Assembly (NCBI GenBank): GCA_026705605.1
Contig: JAPPAK010000007.1
Coordinates: 186,001 to 250,000, forward strand
Direction of reading: 5' to 3'
DNA from: Chloroflexota bacterium
GTDB lineage: Bacteria; Chloroflexota; Dehalococcoidia; Tepidiformales; Tepidiformaceae
DNA length: 64,000 bases
Numbering within the stretch: the stretch's first letter is position 1; every line of letters begins with the position of its first letter. Of this stretch, positions 56,925 through 64,000 are shown one piece after another. A program made the position numbers and the translations under genes. Under the pieces are notes generated by a model. It had not been told where the DNA came from. It did no database searches and was given only the letters and a program-made list of their open reading frames with translations.

Positions 56925-56933
56925 TGCTATAGT
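56925..56933 (+). promoter_or_regulatory. Extended -10 promoter for the complex I operon
   Basis: TGcTATAGT, a near-consensus extended -10, in the 216 bp upstream of nuoA. Predicted start of transcription near 56940, leaving a ~34 nt leader. No clear -35, as is common with an extended -10. The rest of this gap shows nothing else. Confidence 0.6.
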
Positions 56934-56973
56934 GCCGCGGGTCTTCGCGAGAGATTTCACAAACGGCTGAGGC

Positions 56974-57348
56974 GTGCTCCACGAATACGGCCACATCGCC
57001 ATTCTTGTCATCATCGCGCTCATCTTTCCGGCGGGCGCGATCGTCCAGTCGTGGGCGTTCAAGTTCGTCAACATCCGTCCCGAAGTACCCTCCGACCCGG
57101 TCAAGGAAGACACGTACGAGTGCGGCATGGTCACTCGCGGGTCGGCGCTGACGCAGTTCAATTTCCGCTTCTACTACGTGGCCCTGCTGTTCCTCCTGTT
57201 CGATGTCGAGATCGTGTTCCTGTTCCCCTGGGCGGTCGTGTTCGAGGACGCGGGGCTCGTAGGGCTGGGGAAGATCGCGATCTTCGTGGGGACGTTCGTC
57301 GTGGGCGGCCTCTACGCCTGGCGCAAGCGCGCGCTGGAGTACGCCTGA
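56974..57348 (+). CDS. nuoA: NADH-quinone oxidoreductase subunit A
   Basis: 124 residues, three membrane helices. Family marks: SWAFKFVNIRPEVPSDPVKEDTYECGMVTRGSALTQFNFRFYYVALLFLLFDVEIVFLFPWAVVF. The conserved Cys of the YECG loop is near the quinone site. GTG start. First gene of the operon; its stop overlaps the nuoC start (TGATG). NuoB, normally next, is absent. Confidence 0.96.
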   Translation: MLHEYGHIAILVIIALIFPAGAIVQSWAFKFVNIRPEVPSDPVKEDTYECGMVTRGSALTQFNFRFYYVALLFLLFDVEIVFLFPWAVVFEDAGLVGLGKIAIFVGTFVVGGLYAWRKRALEYA

Positions 57349-57872
57349 TGACGCGCTGGTGGACCGGCGAGGAGCTGGGGGAGGCCGCTGAGCGGCTGGT
57401 TCCCGGTTCGGTCTCGCACACGACGGAGACGGCCTGCGTGCTAAAGGCCGAGCAGGCGGTGGAGACGCTGCGCGCGCTGCGGGACGACCCCGAGACGAAC
57501 TTCGTCCACCTCTCGAATCTGTGCGGGGTGGACCAGTGGGACCGCTTCGAGGTGGTCTACCACCTGCAGTCGCTGGAGCGGAACCAGATGGCCTGCGCCA
57601 AGGTGGAGGCGCACGACCGCGACAACGCGTCCGTCGCAAGCGTGGTCGATGTCTGGCAGGGCGCCTGGATCCAGGAGTCGGAGACGTACGACCTGTTCGG
57701 TATCGTCTTCGAGGGGCACCCCAACCTGCAGCGCATCCTGCTCTGGGACGGTTATCCGGGGCACCCGCTGCGTAAGGACTTCCTCGCGATGCCGGGCGGG
57801 TTGCAGCCCGGTCTCAACGAATTCGCAGGCACCTCGGCCAAGCCCGAGCCGCCGGTACGGCCGGTCACATGA
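57348..57872 (+). CDS. nuoC: NADH-quinone oxidoreductase subunit C
   Basis: 174 residues, hydrophilic connecting-arm subunit (30 kDa). VHLSNLCGVDQWDRFEVVYHLQSL and the signature ESETYDLFGIVFEGHPNLQRILLWDGYPGHPLRKDF. The ATG at 57348 shares one base with the nuoA stop. It overlaps nuoD by 4 bp. Confidence 0.96.
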   Translation: MTRWWTGEELGEAAERLVPGSVSHTTETACVLKAEQAVETLRALRDDPETNFVHLSNLCGVDQWDRFEVVYHLQSLERNQMACAKVEAHDRDNASVASVVDVWQGAWIQESETYDLFGIVFEGHPNLQRILLWDGYPGHPLRKDFLAMPGGLQPGLNEFAGTSAKPEPPVRPVT

Positions 57873-58978
57873 GCGAGATCGTCCAGTCCGAGCCGTTCGT
57901 CATGAACATCGGACCGCAACACCCGTCGACGCACGGCGTGTTCCGGGTGAAGGCGACGGTCGACGGGGAGCGGGTGGTCGATGCGGAGATGGTCATCGGC
58001 TACCTGCACCGCTCGATGGAGAAGCTGGCGGAGGAGCGCACCTACACCCAGAACATCCCCTTTACCGACCGCACGGACTACCTGAGCAGCATGTCGAACA
58101 ACCTCGGCTACTGCCTGGCGGTGGAGAAGCTGGCGGGCATCGAGGTGCCCCCGCGAGGGCAGGCCATCCGCGTGATCATGGCGGAGCTGCAGCGCCTCGC
58201 GAGCCACTGCATGGGCGCGGGCGCTTTCGCGAACGACACGGGCGCGTGGCAGACGCCGATCATGTGGTTCATGCGCGAACGCGAGAAGATTCTCGACATC
58301 TTCGAGATGACGAGCGGCGCTCGCCTGACGTGCAACTACATGCGCATCGGCGGGGTCGCCTTCGAGCTTCCGGAGGGCTTCGAGGAGATGGTGCGGGACC
58401 TGATCGGGCCGCTGCGCCAGACCATCGCAGACGGCGAAGGGCTGCTCTCGGGGAACGAAATCTTCCTGGCGCGGGCGCGGAACGTGGCCGTGATTCCGCC
58501 CGACATGGCCGTCAATGCGTCGCTGAGCGGGCCCATGCTGCGTGGCAGCGGCGTCGCCTGGGATATCCGCAAGGCCGATCCCTACTGCGGCTACGAGCAG
58601 TACGACTTCGACATCCCGATTGGGTACCAGGGTGACGCGTACGACCGCTTCATCATTCGGCTCGAGGAGATGCGCCAGAGCCTGCGCATCATCGAGCAGG
58701 CGCTCGACGGGCTGCCGGGCGGCCCGCACAGCACCGAGGTGCCGCTGGCGCTGCGTCCGCCTGCAGGCGAGGCGTACGCACGCATCGAGAGCCCGCGCGG
58801 AGAGCTGGGCTACTACCTCGTCAGCGACGAGGGGCCTTCGCCCTACCGTTTCCACATCCGCCCGCCCTCGCTCATCAACCTCAGCGTGCTGAAGGAGATG
58901 ACGGTAGGCGGCTCCATCGCCGACGCCATCGTGGCGCTCGGCTCGATCGACATCGTCGTTGGCGAGATTGACCGCTGA
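57869..58978 (+). CDS. nuoD: NADH-quinone oxidoreductase subunit D
   Basis: 369 residues, 49 kDa subunit forming part of the quinone pocket. MNIGPQHPSTHGVFRVKATVDGE, IGYLHRSMEKLAEERTYTQNIPFTDRTDYLSSMSNNLGY and the C-terminal ESPRGELGYYLVSDEGPSPYRFHIRPPSLINLSVL. Conserved His and Tyr of the quinone site are present. Shares 1 bp with nuoH. Confidence 0.97.
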   Translation: MSEIVQSEPFVMNIGPQHPSTHGVFRVKATVDGERVVDAEMVIGYLHRSMEKLAEERTYTQNIPFTDRTDYLSSMSNNLGYCLAVEKLAGIEVPPRGQAIRVIMAELQRLASHCMGAGAFANDTGAWQTPIMWFMREREKILDIFEMTSGARLTCNYMRIGGVAFELPEGFEEMVRDLIGPLRQTIADGEGLLSGNEIFLARARNVAVIPPDMAVNASLSGPMLRGSGVAWDIRKADPYCGYEQYDFDIPIGYQGDAYDRFIIRLEEMRQSLRIIEQALDGLPGGPHSTEVPLALRPPAGEAYARIESPRGELGYYLVSDEGPSPYRFHIRPPSLINLSVLKEMTVGGSIADAIVALGSIDIVVGEIDR

Positions 58979-60243
58979 TGGAGATGCTCGCGACGGACCA
59001 CTGGTACGACTTCCGCGATCTGTCAAACCTGTCGCGCGTCATCCTTGAGGGGATCGACAAGGTGGCGCCCTACGAGCTGGCGTACATCGTGGCGCCGATA
59101 ATCGGGTTCGTGGCGGCGTTCGTAATCTTCGTACTGCCCTCGCAGCTGTTCGTGGGCGTCTACGGCGAGCGGCGGATCATCGGGCGCATCCAGTCGCGCA
59201 AGGGACCGAACCGGGTGGGGCCGTTCGGGCTGCTGCAGCCGGTGGCGGATGCGCTCAAGCTGCTGCAGAAGGAAGCGCTTACGCCAACGGCCGCCGACAA
59301 GACGCTCATGTGGGCGGCGCCGGTCTTCTTCGTGGCGCCGGCGGTGCTGCTGTTCGCGGTCATCCCGTTCGGGCCGCGGATGGTGTTCGCGGACGTGCCC
59401 GCGGGGCTCATCTTCTTCATCGCGGTGTCGGGCCTGCCGGTGCTGGCGGCGTTCATCGCGGGCTGGAGCTCGAACAACAAGTACAGCCTCTACGGGGCGA
59501 TGCGGATCGTGGCGATGTCGGTCAGCTACGAGGTACCGCTCGTGCTGATGCTGCTCTGTGTCGTGGTGTTCACGAACACGATGAGCCTGCCCGGAATCGT
59601 CTGGTTCCAGAAGGACGTGGACCTGTGGCTCATCTTCATGCAGCCGCTGGCGTTCGTCGTCTACTTCATCGCGGTGAGCGCCGAGTTGAACCGCACGCCC
59701 ACCGATATCGCCGAGGCCGAGTCGGAGATCGTGGCGGGCTACCTGACCGAGTACAGCGGGATGAAGTGGGGACTCTTCTACGGCATGGACATCGGCTACG
59801 CGCTGGCGGCCTCGGCCTTTGCGGCGACGATCTTCCTGGGCGGCTGGTCGATGTGGGGGCTGGAGCAGTGGGTGCCGCCGTGGGTCATCTTCATCGCCAA
59901 GACGCACCTCTTCTACATGGTCTTCATCTGGACACGGGGGACGCTGCCGCGGCTGCGGATCGACCAGCTGATGGGGTTCGCGTGGAAGTTCCTGCTGCCG
60001 CTGGCGGTCGTGAACCTGTTCCTGGTCTCGCTTGAGCGGCTGTGGTGGTCGGAGAGCGACCTCGGCGGCGGGATCGTGTTCGTGATCGCGGCCATCAACA
60101 TTCCCGTGTCGGTTGTGGCCGTGTACCTGTGGGCGCGATTCCTCGGGTACAAGCCGGAGCGCGTCCCCACGCGGCCGCGGCTCGTGCAGGACGCGGGCGG
60201 CTACGTGCCGGTCGAGGATCCGGCGACGGGCGGGGGCAAGTAG
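58978..60243 (+). CDS. nuoH: NADH-quinone oxidoreductase subunit H
   Basis: 421 residues, about eight membrane helices. ERRIIGRIQSRKGPNRVGPFGLLQPVADALKLLQKE is the family signature; AELNRTPTDIAEAESEIVAGYLTEYSGMKWGLFYGMDIGY is the charged loop at the quinone channel; RGTLPRLRIDQLMGFAWKFLLPLAVVNLF near the end. It is directly followed by nuoJ; nuoI, which usually lies between them, is missing. Confidence 0.97.
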   Translation: MEMLATDHWYDFRDLSNLSRVILEGIDKVAPYELAYIVAPIIGFVAAFVIFVLPSQLFVGVYGERRIIGRIQSRKGPNRVGPFGLLQPVADALKLLQKEALTPTAADKTLMWAAPVFFVAPAVLLFAVIPFGPRMVFADVPAGLIFFIAVSGLPVLAAFIAGWSSNNKYSLYGAMRIVAMSVSYEVPLVLMLLCVVVFTNTMSLPGIVWFQKDVDLWLIFMQPLAFVVYFIAVSAELNRTPTDIAEAESEIVAGYLTEYSGMKWGLFYGMDIGYALAASAFAATIFLGGWSMWGLEQWVPPWVIFIAKTHLFYMVFIWTRGTLPRLRIDQLMGFAWKFLLPLAVVNLFLVSLERLWWSESDLGGGIVFVIAAINIPVSVVAVYLWARFLGYKPERVPTRPRLVQDAGGYVPVEDPATGGGK

Positions 60244-60768
60244 ATGGAAGGCGCCGGCGTGCATATCGCGTTCTACGTGCTCTCCATCCTCACGCTGGTG
60301 GCGGCGGGGGGCGTGATGGTGTCGCGCAACCTGCTGCACGCGGTCCTGTTCCTGATCGTCGCCTTCATCGGGGTGGCGGGGTTCTTCGTGCTGCTCTCGG
60401 CGGAGTTCATCGCGATGGCGCAGATCGTGATCTACGTGGGCGCGATCGCCGTGCTGATCCTGTTCGCGATCGCGCTGACGCCGCGCTCTGTTCGGGACAA
60501 CTCGGAGACGGCGATGGTGGGCCCGGCGATCCTGCTCGGCGTGGCGCTGGCGACGGTGTTCCTGTTTGTCATCCACGACACCGGCTGGATGACCGGCGCC
60601 GGGGATCCGGGTCTCTCGGTCAGCGACCTGGGACGGGCGTTGCTTTCGACCTGGGTGCTGCCCTTCGAAATCGCGTCCGTGCTCCTGACGGCCGCCCTGG
60701 TGGGCGCGATCATGCTCGTTCGCTCCGAGACCGAGGAAAGCGAGGATGTGCCCGATGCTGACGCTTGA
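60244..60768 (+). CDS. nuoJ: NADH-quinone oxidoreductase subunit J
   Basis: 174 residues, five membrane helices. VMVSRNLLHAVLFLIVAFIGVAGFFVLLSAEFIAMAQIVIYVGAIAVLILFAIAL is typical, with the pi-bulge helix region LLSAEFIAMAQIVIYVGAIAVL. The start directly abuts the nuoH stop; the end overlaps nuoK by 14 bp. Confidence 0.96.
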   Translation: MEGAGVHIAFYVLSILTLVAAGGVMVSRNLLHAVLFLIVAFIGVAGFFVLLSAEFIAMAQIVIYVGAIAVLILFAIALTPRSVRDNSETAMVGPAILLGVALATVFLFVIHDTGWMTGAGDPGLSVSDLGRALLSTWVLPFEIASVLLTAALVGAIMLVRSETEESEDVPDADA

Positions 60769-61066
60769 GCACTTCCTCACGGTCGGGGCGCTGCTGTTCT
60801 GTCTCGGGCTCGTCATCGCCCTGAGCAAGCGGAACGCCATCGGGGTGCTCATGGGCATCGAGCTGATGCTGAATTCGGTCAACCTGACGCTGATCGCGTT
60901 CTCGCGATTCAGCGATGGGCCCGCGGAGATTGCGGGACACGCCTTCGTGGCATTCATCATCACCGTCGCCGCCGCCGAGGCGGCCGTCGCGCTCGCACTC
61001 GCGGTGGCCGTCTACCGGAGCCGCCAAACCGTCGAGGTCGACCAGCTCGACCTCCTGAAGTTGTAG
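60755..61066 (+). CDS. nuoK: NADH-quinone oxidoreductase subunit K
   Basis: 103 residues, three membrane helices. LEHFLTVGALLFCLGLVIALSKRNAIGVLMGIELMLNSVNLTLIAFS carries the conserved membrane glutamate of proton pumping (GIELMLNSVNL), and a second Glu lies in AAAEAAVALAL. The ATG at 60755 follows GAGGA inside nuoJ. Confidence 0.96.
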   Translation: MLTLEHFLTVGALLFCLGLVIALSKRNAIGVLMGIELMLNSVNLTLIAFSRFSDGPAEIAGHAFVAFIITVAAAEAAVALALAVAVYRSRQTVEVDQLDLLKL

Positions 61067-61070
61067 CGCC

Positions 61071-61268
61071 ATGTGGGTTGAGTTCATGAGCGTGGCAAAC
61101 GGGTACGTCGCCGAGACGTGGCGTGAGCTGTTCGCGGCGGAGGGGCTGCGGATCGTGATCATGCCGCCCGTGGGCCGCGGCGAAGACGCCTCCATGCGCG
61201 ACGAACGCACCATCTACGTCCCCACGGGCAAGGCGCACGTGGCGCGCGAAATCCTGAGGAAGATCTGA
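61071..61268 (+). CDS. Small DUF2007-like protein inside the complex I operon
   Basis: 65 residues: WVEFMSVANGYVAETWRELFAAEGLRIVIMPP then DERTIYVPTGKAHVAREILRKI. The pattern (helix that reads a chain, short loop, strand YVPTGKAHVAREIL) resembles the DUF2007 putative signal-transducing fold. It is squeezed between nuoK (4 bp) and nuoL (4 bp), so it is certainly co-transcribed and probably made with complex I. Function unknown. Confidence 0.7.
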   Translation: MWVEFMSVANGYVAETWRELFAAEGLRIVIMPPVGRGEDASMRDERTIYVPTGKAHVAREILRKI

Positions 61269-61272
61269 GCCG

Positions 61273-63225
61273 ATGATCCAACTCTTCGCAGCGGCGACGG
61301 GGGAGGTTCCCGGGATCAGCGAGTTCGTGCTGTGGGCGATCATCCTCTGCCCGCTGGTCGCGTTCGCCGCGATCACGCTGTACGTGCGGCACCTGCCGAA
61401 GATCGCGGGCTACCTGAGCATCCTCGCGATCGGCGTCTCCTTCGTGCTCTCGCTGATCGCGCTGGTCGACGTGCTCGGCGCAGGCGGTGGCATCGCGATC
61501 TACTCGCACGACTGGTTCCGGGCGGGACCGCTCGAGCTGGCGCTCGGGGTGCGCATCGACGGCCTGACGGCAGTGATGCTGGTGGTGGTCTCGAGCGTGT
61601 CGCTGCTGGTGCAGGTGTACTCGCAGGGGTACATGGAGGGCGACCCCGGCTACGGCCGCTACTACGCCTACATGAGCCTCTTCATTACGGCGATGCTGGG
61701 GCTGGTCCTGGCCGACAACCTGTTCATGCTCTTCATCTTCTGGGAGCTGGTGGGGCTCTCGAGCTATCTGCTCATCGGCTTCTGGTTCCACAAGCCGAGC
61801 GCGGCTTCCGCCGCCAAGAAGGCGTTCATCGTGACGCGCATCGGCGACCTCGGGTTGCTGGCGGCGATCCTGCTCATCTGGACGCGTCACGACACGCTCG
61901 CCATCCACGAGATCCACGACCTGGCACTCACCGGAGCGCTCGCCGGGACGACGCTGACGCTGTTCGGGCTGGGGCTGTTCGCGGGGGCGGTGGGGAAGAG
62001 CGCACAGTTCCCCCTGCACGTGTGGCTCCCGGATGCGATGGAGGGCCCGACGCCGGTCTCGGCGCTCATCCATGCGGCCACGATGGTCGCTGCGGGCGTC
62101 TACCTGATGGCCCGCTTCTTCCCGGTGATCGAAGCGTCACCGGACGCGCTCAATGTGGTCGGCTGGATCGGAGCGGCGACGGTGGCGGTGGGCGCCTCGC
62201 TCGCGCTCGTGCAGACGGACCTGAAGCGCGTGCTCGCCTACTCAACGATCAGCCAGCTCGGCTACATGATGCTGGCGCTGGGCGTGTTCGGGTACGCGGT
62301 GGCGGTCTTCCACCTGTTCACCCACGCCTTCTTCAAGGCGCTGCTCTTCCTCGGCAGCGGTTCGGTGAACCATGCGACCAACACGTTCGATATGCGGCTG
62401 ATGGGCGGCCTGCGCACGGTGATGCCGATCACCTTCTGGACGTTCCTGATCGGCACGCTCAGCCTCTCGGGGATCTTCCCGCTGGCCGGATTCTGGTCGA
62501 AGGACGAAATCCTGCTGGAGGCCTGGGTGAACAACAAGGGCCTCTACGCGGTGGCGGCGATCGCCTCGTTCGTGACGGCGCTCTACATGTTCCGCGCGAT
62601 CTTCCTGACGTTCTTCGGGACGTACAAGGGCGGCGAGCCGGTCGACCACGAGGACGAAGACTCGCACTTCCACGGCGATCCGGCGCACCCGCATGAGTCG
62701 AGCTGGGTCATGACCGTGCCCCTGCTCATCCTGACGGCCGGCGCGATCGCGGCGGGCTGGTGGGCCTGGGGCAAGGAGTTCCACCACTTCGTGGAGGCGG
62801 CGGTGCCGGGTGGACTCCACAAAGCCCCCGACTTCAGCTACTGGATCGCGATCACGTCCTCGCTCATCGCCGTGGCGGGCATCGGGACGGCGTGGGCCAT
62901 CTACCACCGGGGGCTCGTCTCCTCGGCGGAGATTCGCAAGGTGGCGTTCCCGCTGGTCGCGCTGCTCGAGAACAAGTTCTTCCTGGATGACCTCTACGAA
63001 CGCGCCTTCGCCGTGCAGGCGTTCCAGCGGGGCTGGAACCGCCTGGTGGAGGTGTTCGATACGACCGCCGTGGACGGCGCCGTGAACGGCGTGGGCTGGG
63101 TGGGAACGCAGTCGAGCCGCGTGCTGCGCCACGCCCAGACCGGCCAGGTGCAGCTCTACGGCGTGGGCATCGCCGCCGGCGTCTTCATCGTCGCCATCAT
63201 CGTGTTCATCGCGAATCCGCTGTAG
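61273..63225 (+). CDS. nuoL: NADH-quinone oxidoreductase subunit L
   Basis: 650 residues, antiporter-like proton-pumping subunit with a long lateral helix. FIFWELVGLSSYLLIGFWFHKPSAASAAKKAFIVTRIGDLG, GAVGKSAQFPLHVWLPDAMEGPTPVSALIHAATMVAAGVYLMARF and DLKRVLAYSTISQLGYMMLALG contain the conserved Glu and Lys residues of the channel. A His/Asp-rich loop (EDEDSHFHGDPAHPHES, ~455-475) is noticeable. Confidence 0.97.
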   Translation: MIQLFAAATGEVPGISEFVLWAIILCPLVAFAAITLYVRHLPKIAGYLSILAIGVSFVLSLIALVDVLGAGGGIAIYSHDWFRAGPLELALGVRIDGLTAVMLVVVSSVSLLVQVYSQGYMEGDPGYGRYYAYMSLFITAMLGLVLADNLFMLFIFWELVGLSSYLLIGFWFHKPSAASAAKKAFIVTRIGDLGLLAAILLIWTRHDTLAIHEIHDLALTGALAGTTLTLFGLGLFAGAVGKSAQFPLHVWLPDAMEGPTPVSALIHAATMVAAGVYLMARFFPVIEASPDALNVVGWIGAATVAVGASLALVQTDLKRVLAYSTISQLGYMMLALGVFGYAVAVFHLFTHAFFKALLFLGSGSVNHATNTFDMRLMGGLRTVMPITFWTFLIGTLSLSGIFPLAGFWSKDEILLEAWVNNKGLYAVAAIASFVTALYMFRAIFLTFFGTYKGGEPVDHEDEDSHFHGDPAHPHESSWVMTVPLLILTAGAIAAGWWAWGKEFHHFVEAAVPGGLHKAPDFSYWIAITSSLIAVAGIGTAWAIYHRGLVSSAEIRKVAFPLVALLENKFFLDDLYERAFAVQAFQRGWNRLVEVFDTTAVDGAVNGVGWVGTQSSRVLRHAQTGQVQLYGVGIAAGVFIVAIIVFIANPL

Positions 63226-63234
63226 GAGGGTGGA

Positions 63235-64000
63235 ATGCTGCTGACGTTGCTCGTGTTCCTGCCCGCCTTCGCGGGGCTGCTGATCCTGCTGCTCCCGGCG
63301 GAACGCGCGGGCTATTCCCGCTGGCTGGCGCTGCTGGGGTCGCTCGTGGCGCTCGCCATCTCGATCGGGATGTTCTTCGACTTCCAGACGGGCGGGGGCT
63401 TCCAGTTCGTCGACCGGGCCTCGTGGATCGACGTGGGCTCGTTCGAGATCCAGTACTTCCTGGCGGTCGACGGGCTGAGCATGCCGCTGGTCGTCCTGAC
63501 CACGTTCCTGACGGCGGCAGCGGTGCTGGTCTCGTTCAGCATCGAGCACCGGCCGCGCGCCTACTTCGCCTGCCTGATGGTGCTCTCGACGGCCGTGCTG
63601 GGCGTGTTTACGGCGATGGACTTCCTGCTCTTCTTCCTGTTCTGGGAGCTGGAGCTGTTCCCGATGTACCTGCTCATCTCGGTCTGGGGATCGGGGCGGC
63701 GCGAGTACTCGGCGATGAAGTTCGTGCTGTACACGGTGGCGGGCTCGGCCTTCATGCTCGTCGCGATCCTCGCGCTGGCGTTCAGCGCGGGCACGTTCGA
63801 CATGGAGGTGCTGGGCACCTCGACGATCACCACCGCGGTGCTGCCGCTGGGCTGGGTGTTCCTGTTCCTCTTCATCGGGTTCGCGGTGAAGCTGCCGATC
63901 GTGCCGCTGCACACGTGGCTGCCGGACGCGCACAGCGACGCGCCCACGGCCGTCTCGGTGATGCTGGCGGGCGTGCTGCTGAAGATGGGCGGCTACGCGA
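63235..64000 (+). CDS. nuoM: NADH-quinone oxidoreductase subunit M, N-terminal part
   Basis: About 255 residues are seen before the window ends in frame. The ATG at 63235 follows AGGAGG. LFFLFWELELFPMYLLISVWGSGRREYSAMKFVLYT, VKLPIVPLHTWLPDAHSDAPTAVSVMLAGVLLKMGGY is the NuoM signature with its conserved Glu and Lys. nuoN presumably follows outside the window. Confidence 0.95.
   Translation, partial: MLLTLLVFLPAFAGLLILLLPAERAGYSRWLALLGSLVALAISIGMFFDFQTGGGFQFVDRASWIDVGSFEIQYFLAVDGLSMPLVVLTTFLTAAAVLVSFSIEHRPRAYFACLMVLSTAVLGVFTAMDFLLFFLFWELELFPMYLLISVWGSGRREYSAMKFVLYTVAGSAFMLVAILALAFSAGTFDMEVLGTSTITTAVLPLGWVFLFLFIGFAVKLPIVPLHTWLPDAHSDAPTAVSVMLAGVLLKMGGYA

Noticed and set aside
59023..60963. Minus-strand open frame (646 codons) under nuoH-nuoJ-nuoK
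   Set aside because: Extreme Arg/Glu/His content without motifs, and it runs across three clear membrane-protein genes.

Overview
This is a 64 kb stretch of high-GC bacterial chromosome, densely coded on both strands, with many 1-4 bp ATGA/GTGA overlaps. Gene content points to Chloroflexota, probably a heterotrophic lineage near Dehalococcoidia/Tepidiformales. The pointers are a class A PBP, several acyl-CoA dehydrogenases, paired CaiB/BaiF CoA-transferases, crotonyl-CoA carboxylase/reductase, hydantoinase-type HyuA/HyuB, and a split complex I cluster. This placement is an inference from gene content; no rRNA is present to test it.

Layout. 1-3.6 kb: carboxyltransferase end, tRNA-Ala(CGC), and the translation block ffh-rpsP-khpA-rimM (minus strand). 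3.6-7 kb: retropepsin-like protein, GAPDH, HAD hydrolase, nucleotidyltransferase, GIY-YIG protein. 7-13 kb: a minus-strand operon running from a surface-anchored lamin-tail protein through a fused pseudouridine synthase/cytidylate kinase, PlsC and a PDZ-DUF512 protein to a 2Fe-2S ferredoxin. 13-17.7 kb: Zn alcohol dehydrogenase and Cys peroxiredoxin facing each other across a striking array of perfect hairpins, then a single-chain restriction-modification enzyme. 17.9-22.7 kb: two CoA-transferases, a LysM lipoprotein, an M28 peptidase lipoprotein and a small membrane protein. 22.8-29 kb: hyuB, hyuA, uvrC and an APH-like kinase. 29-31.5 kb: enoyl-CoA hydratase, a peroxiredoxin whose catalytic residue is encoded by TGA (predicted selenocysteine), and an acyl-CoA dehydrogenase. 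31.5-36 kb: DUF402 protein, queuosine-precursor transporter and QueF, NnrE, PduO, FmdB-type zinc ribbon, VapBC. 36-45 kb: acyl-CoA dehydrogenase, pyrophosphatase, aminotransferase, gatCA, class A PBP, a formyltransferase. 45-55 kb: ArgA-like acetyltransferase, ThDP enzyme, P-loop protein, UvrD/PcrA, orphan HicB, MaoC, acyl-CoA dehydrogenase, Ccr. 55-64 kb: lysyl-oxidase-like protein and the complex I operon nuoA-C-D-H-J-K-(small ORF)-L-M, which lacks nuoB and nuoI.

The most notable observations are three. (1) The predicted selenocysteine peroxiredoxin at 29864-30325, with a SECIS-like hairpin after the TGA. (2) A roughly 310 bp intergenic array of nine copies of a 12-13 nt linker (CTGAGGAGAGCG-like) alternating with different but perfect 5-6 bp hairpins, inverted around a long central hairpin (14229-14538). 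(3) A recurring promoter geometry, a TANNNT-like -10 box 6-9 nt before ATG/GTG/TTG, at fourteen genes, which implies that leaderless mRNAs are common alongside Shine-Dalgarno-led ones.

Functionally the window mixes housekeeping (SRP, ribosome maturation, repair, tRNA amidation, peptidoglycan, complex I) with CoA-thioester metabolism (carboxyltransferase, Ccr, MaoC, three acyl-CoA dehydrogenases, enoyl-CoA hydratase, CaiB pair). It looks like a respiring organism that degrades fatty or organic acids. No insertion sequence, CRISPR array or rRNA was seen.
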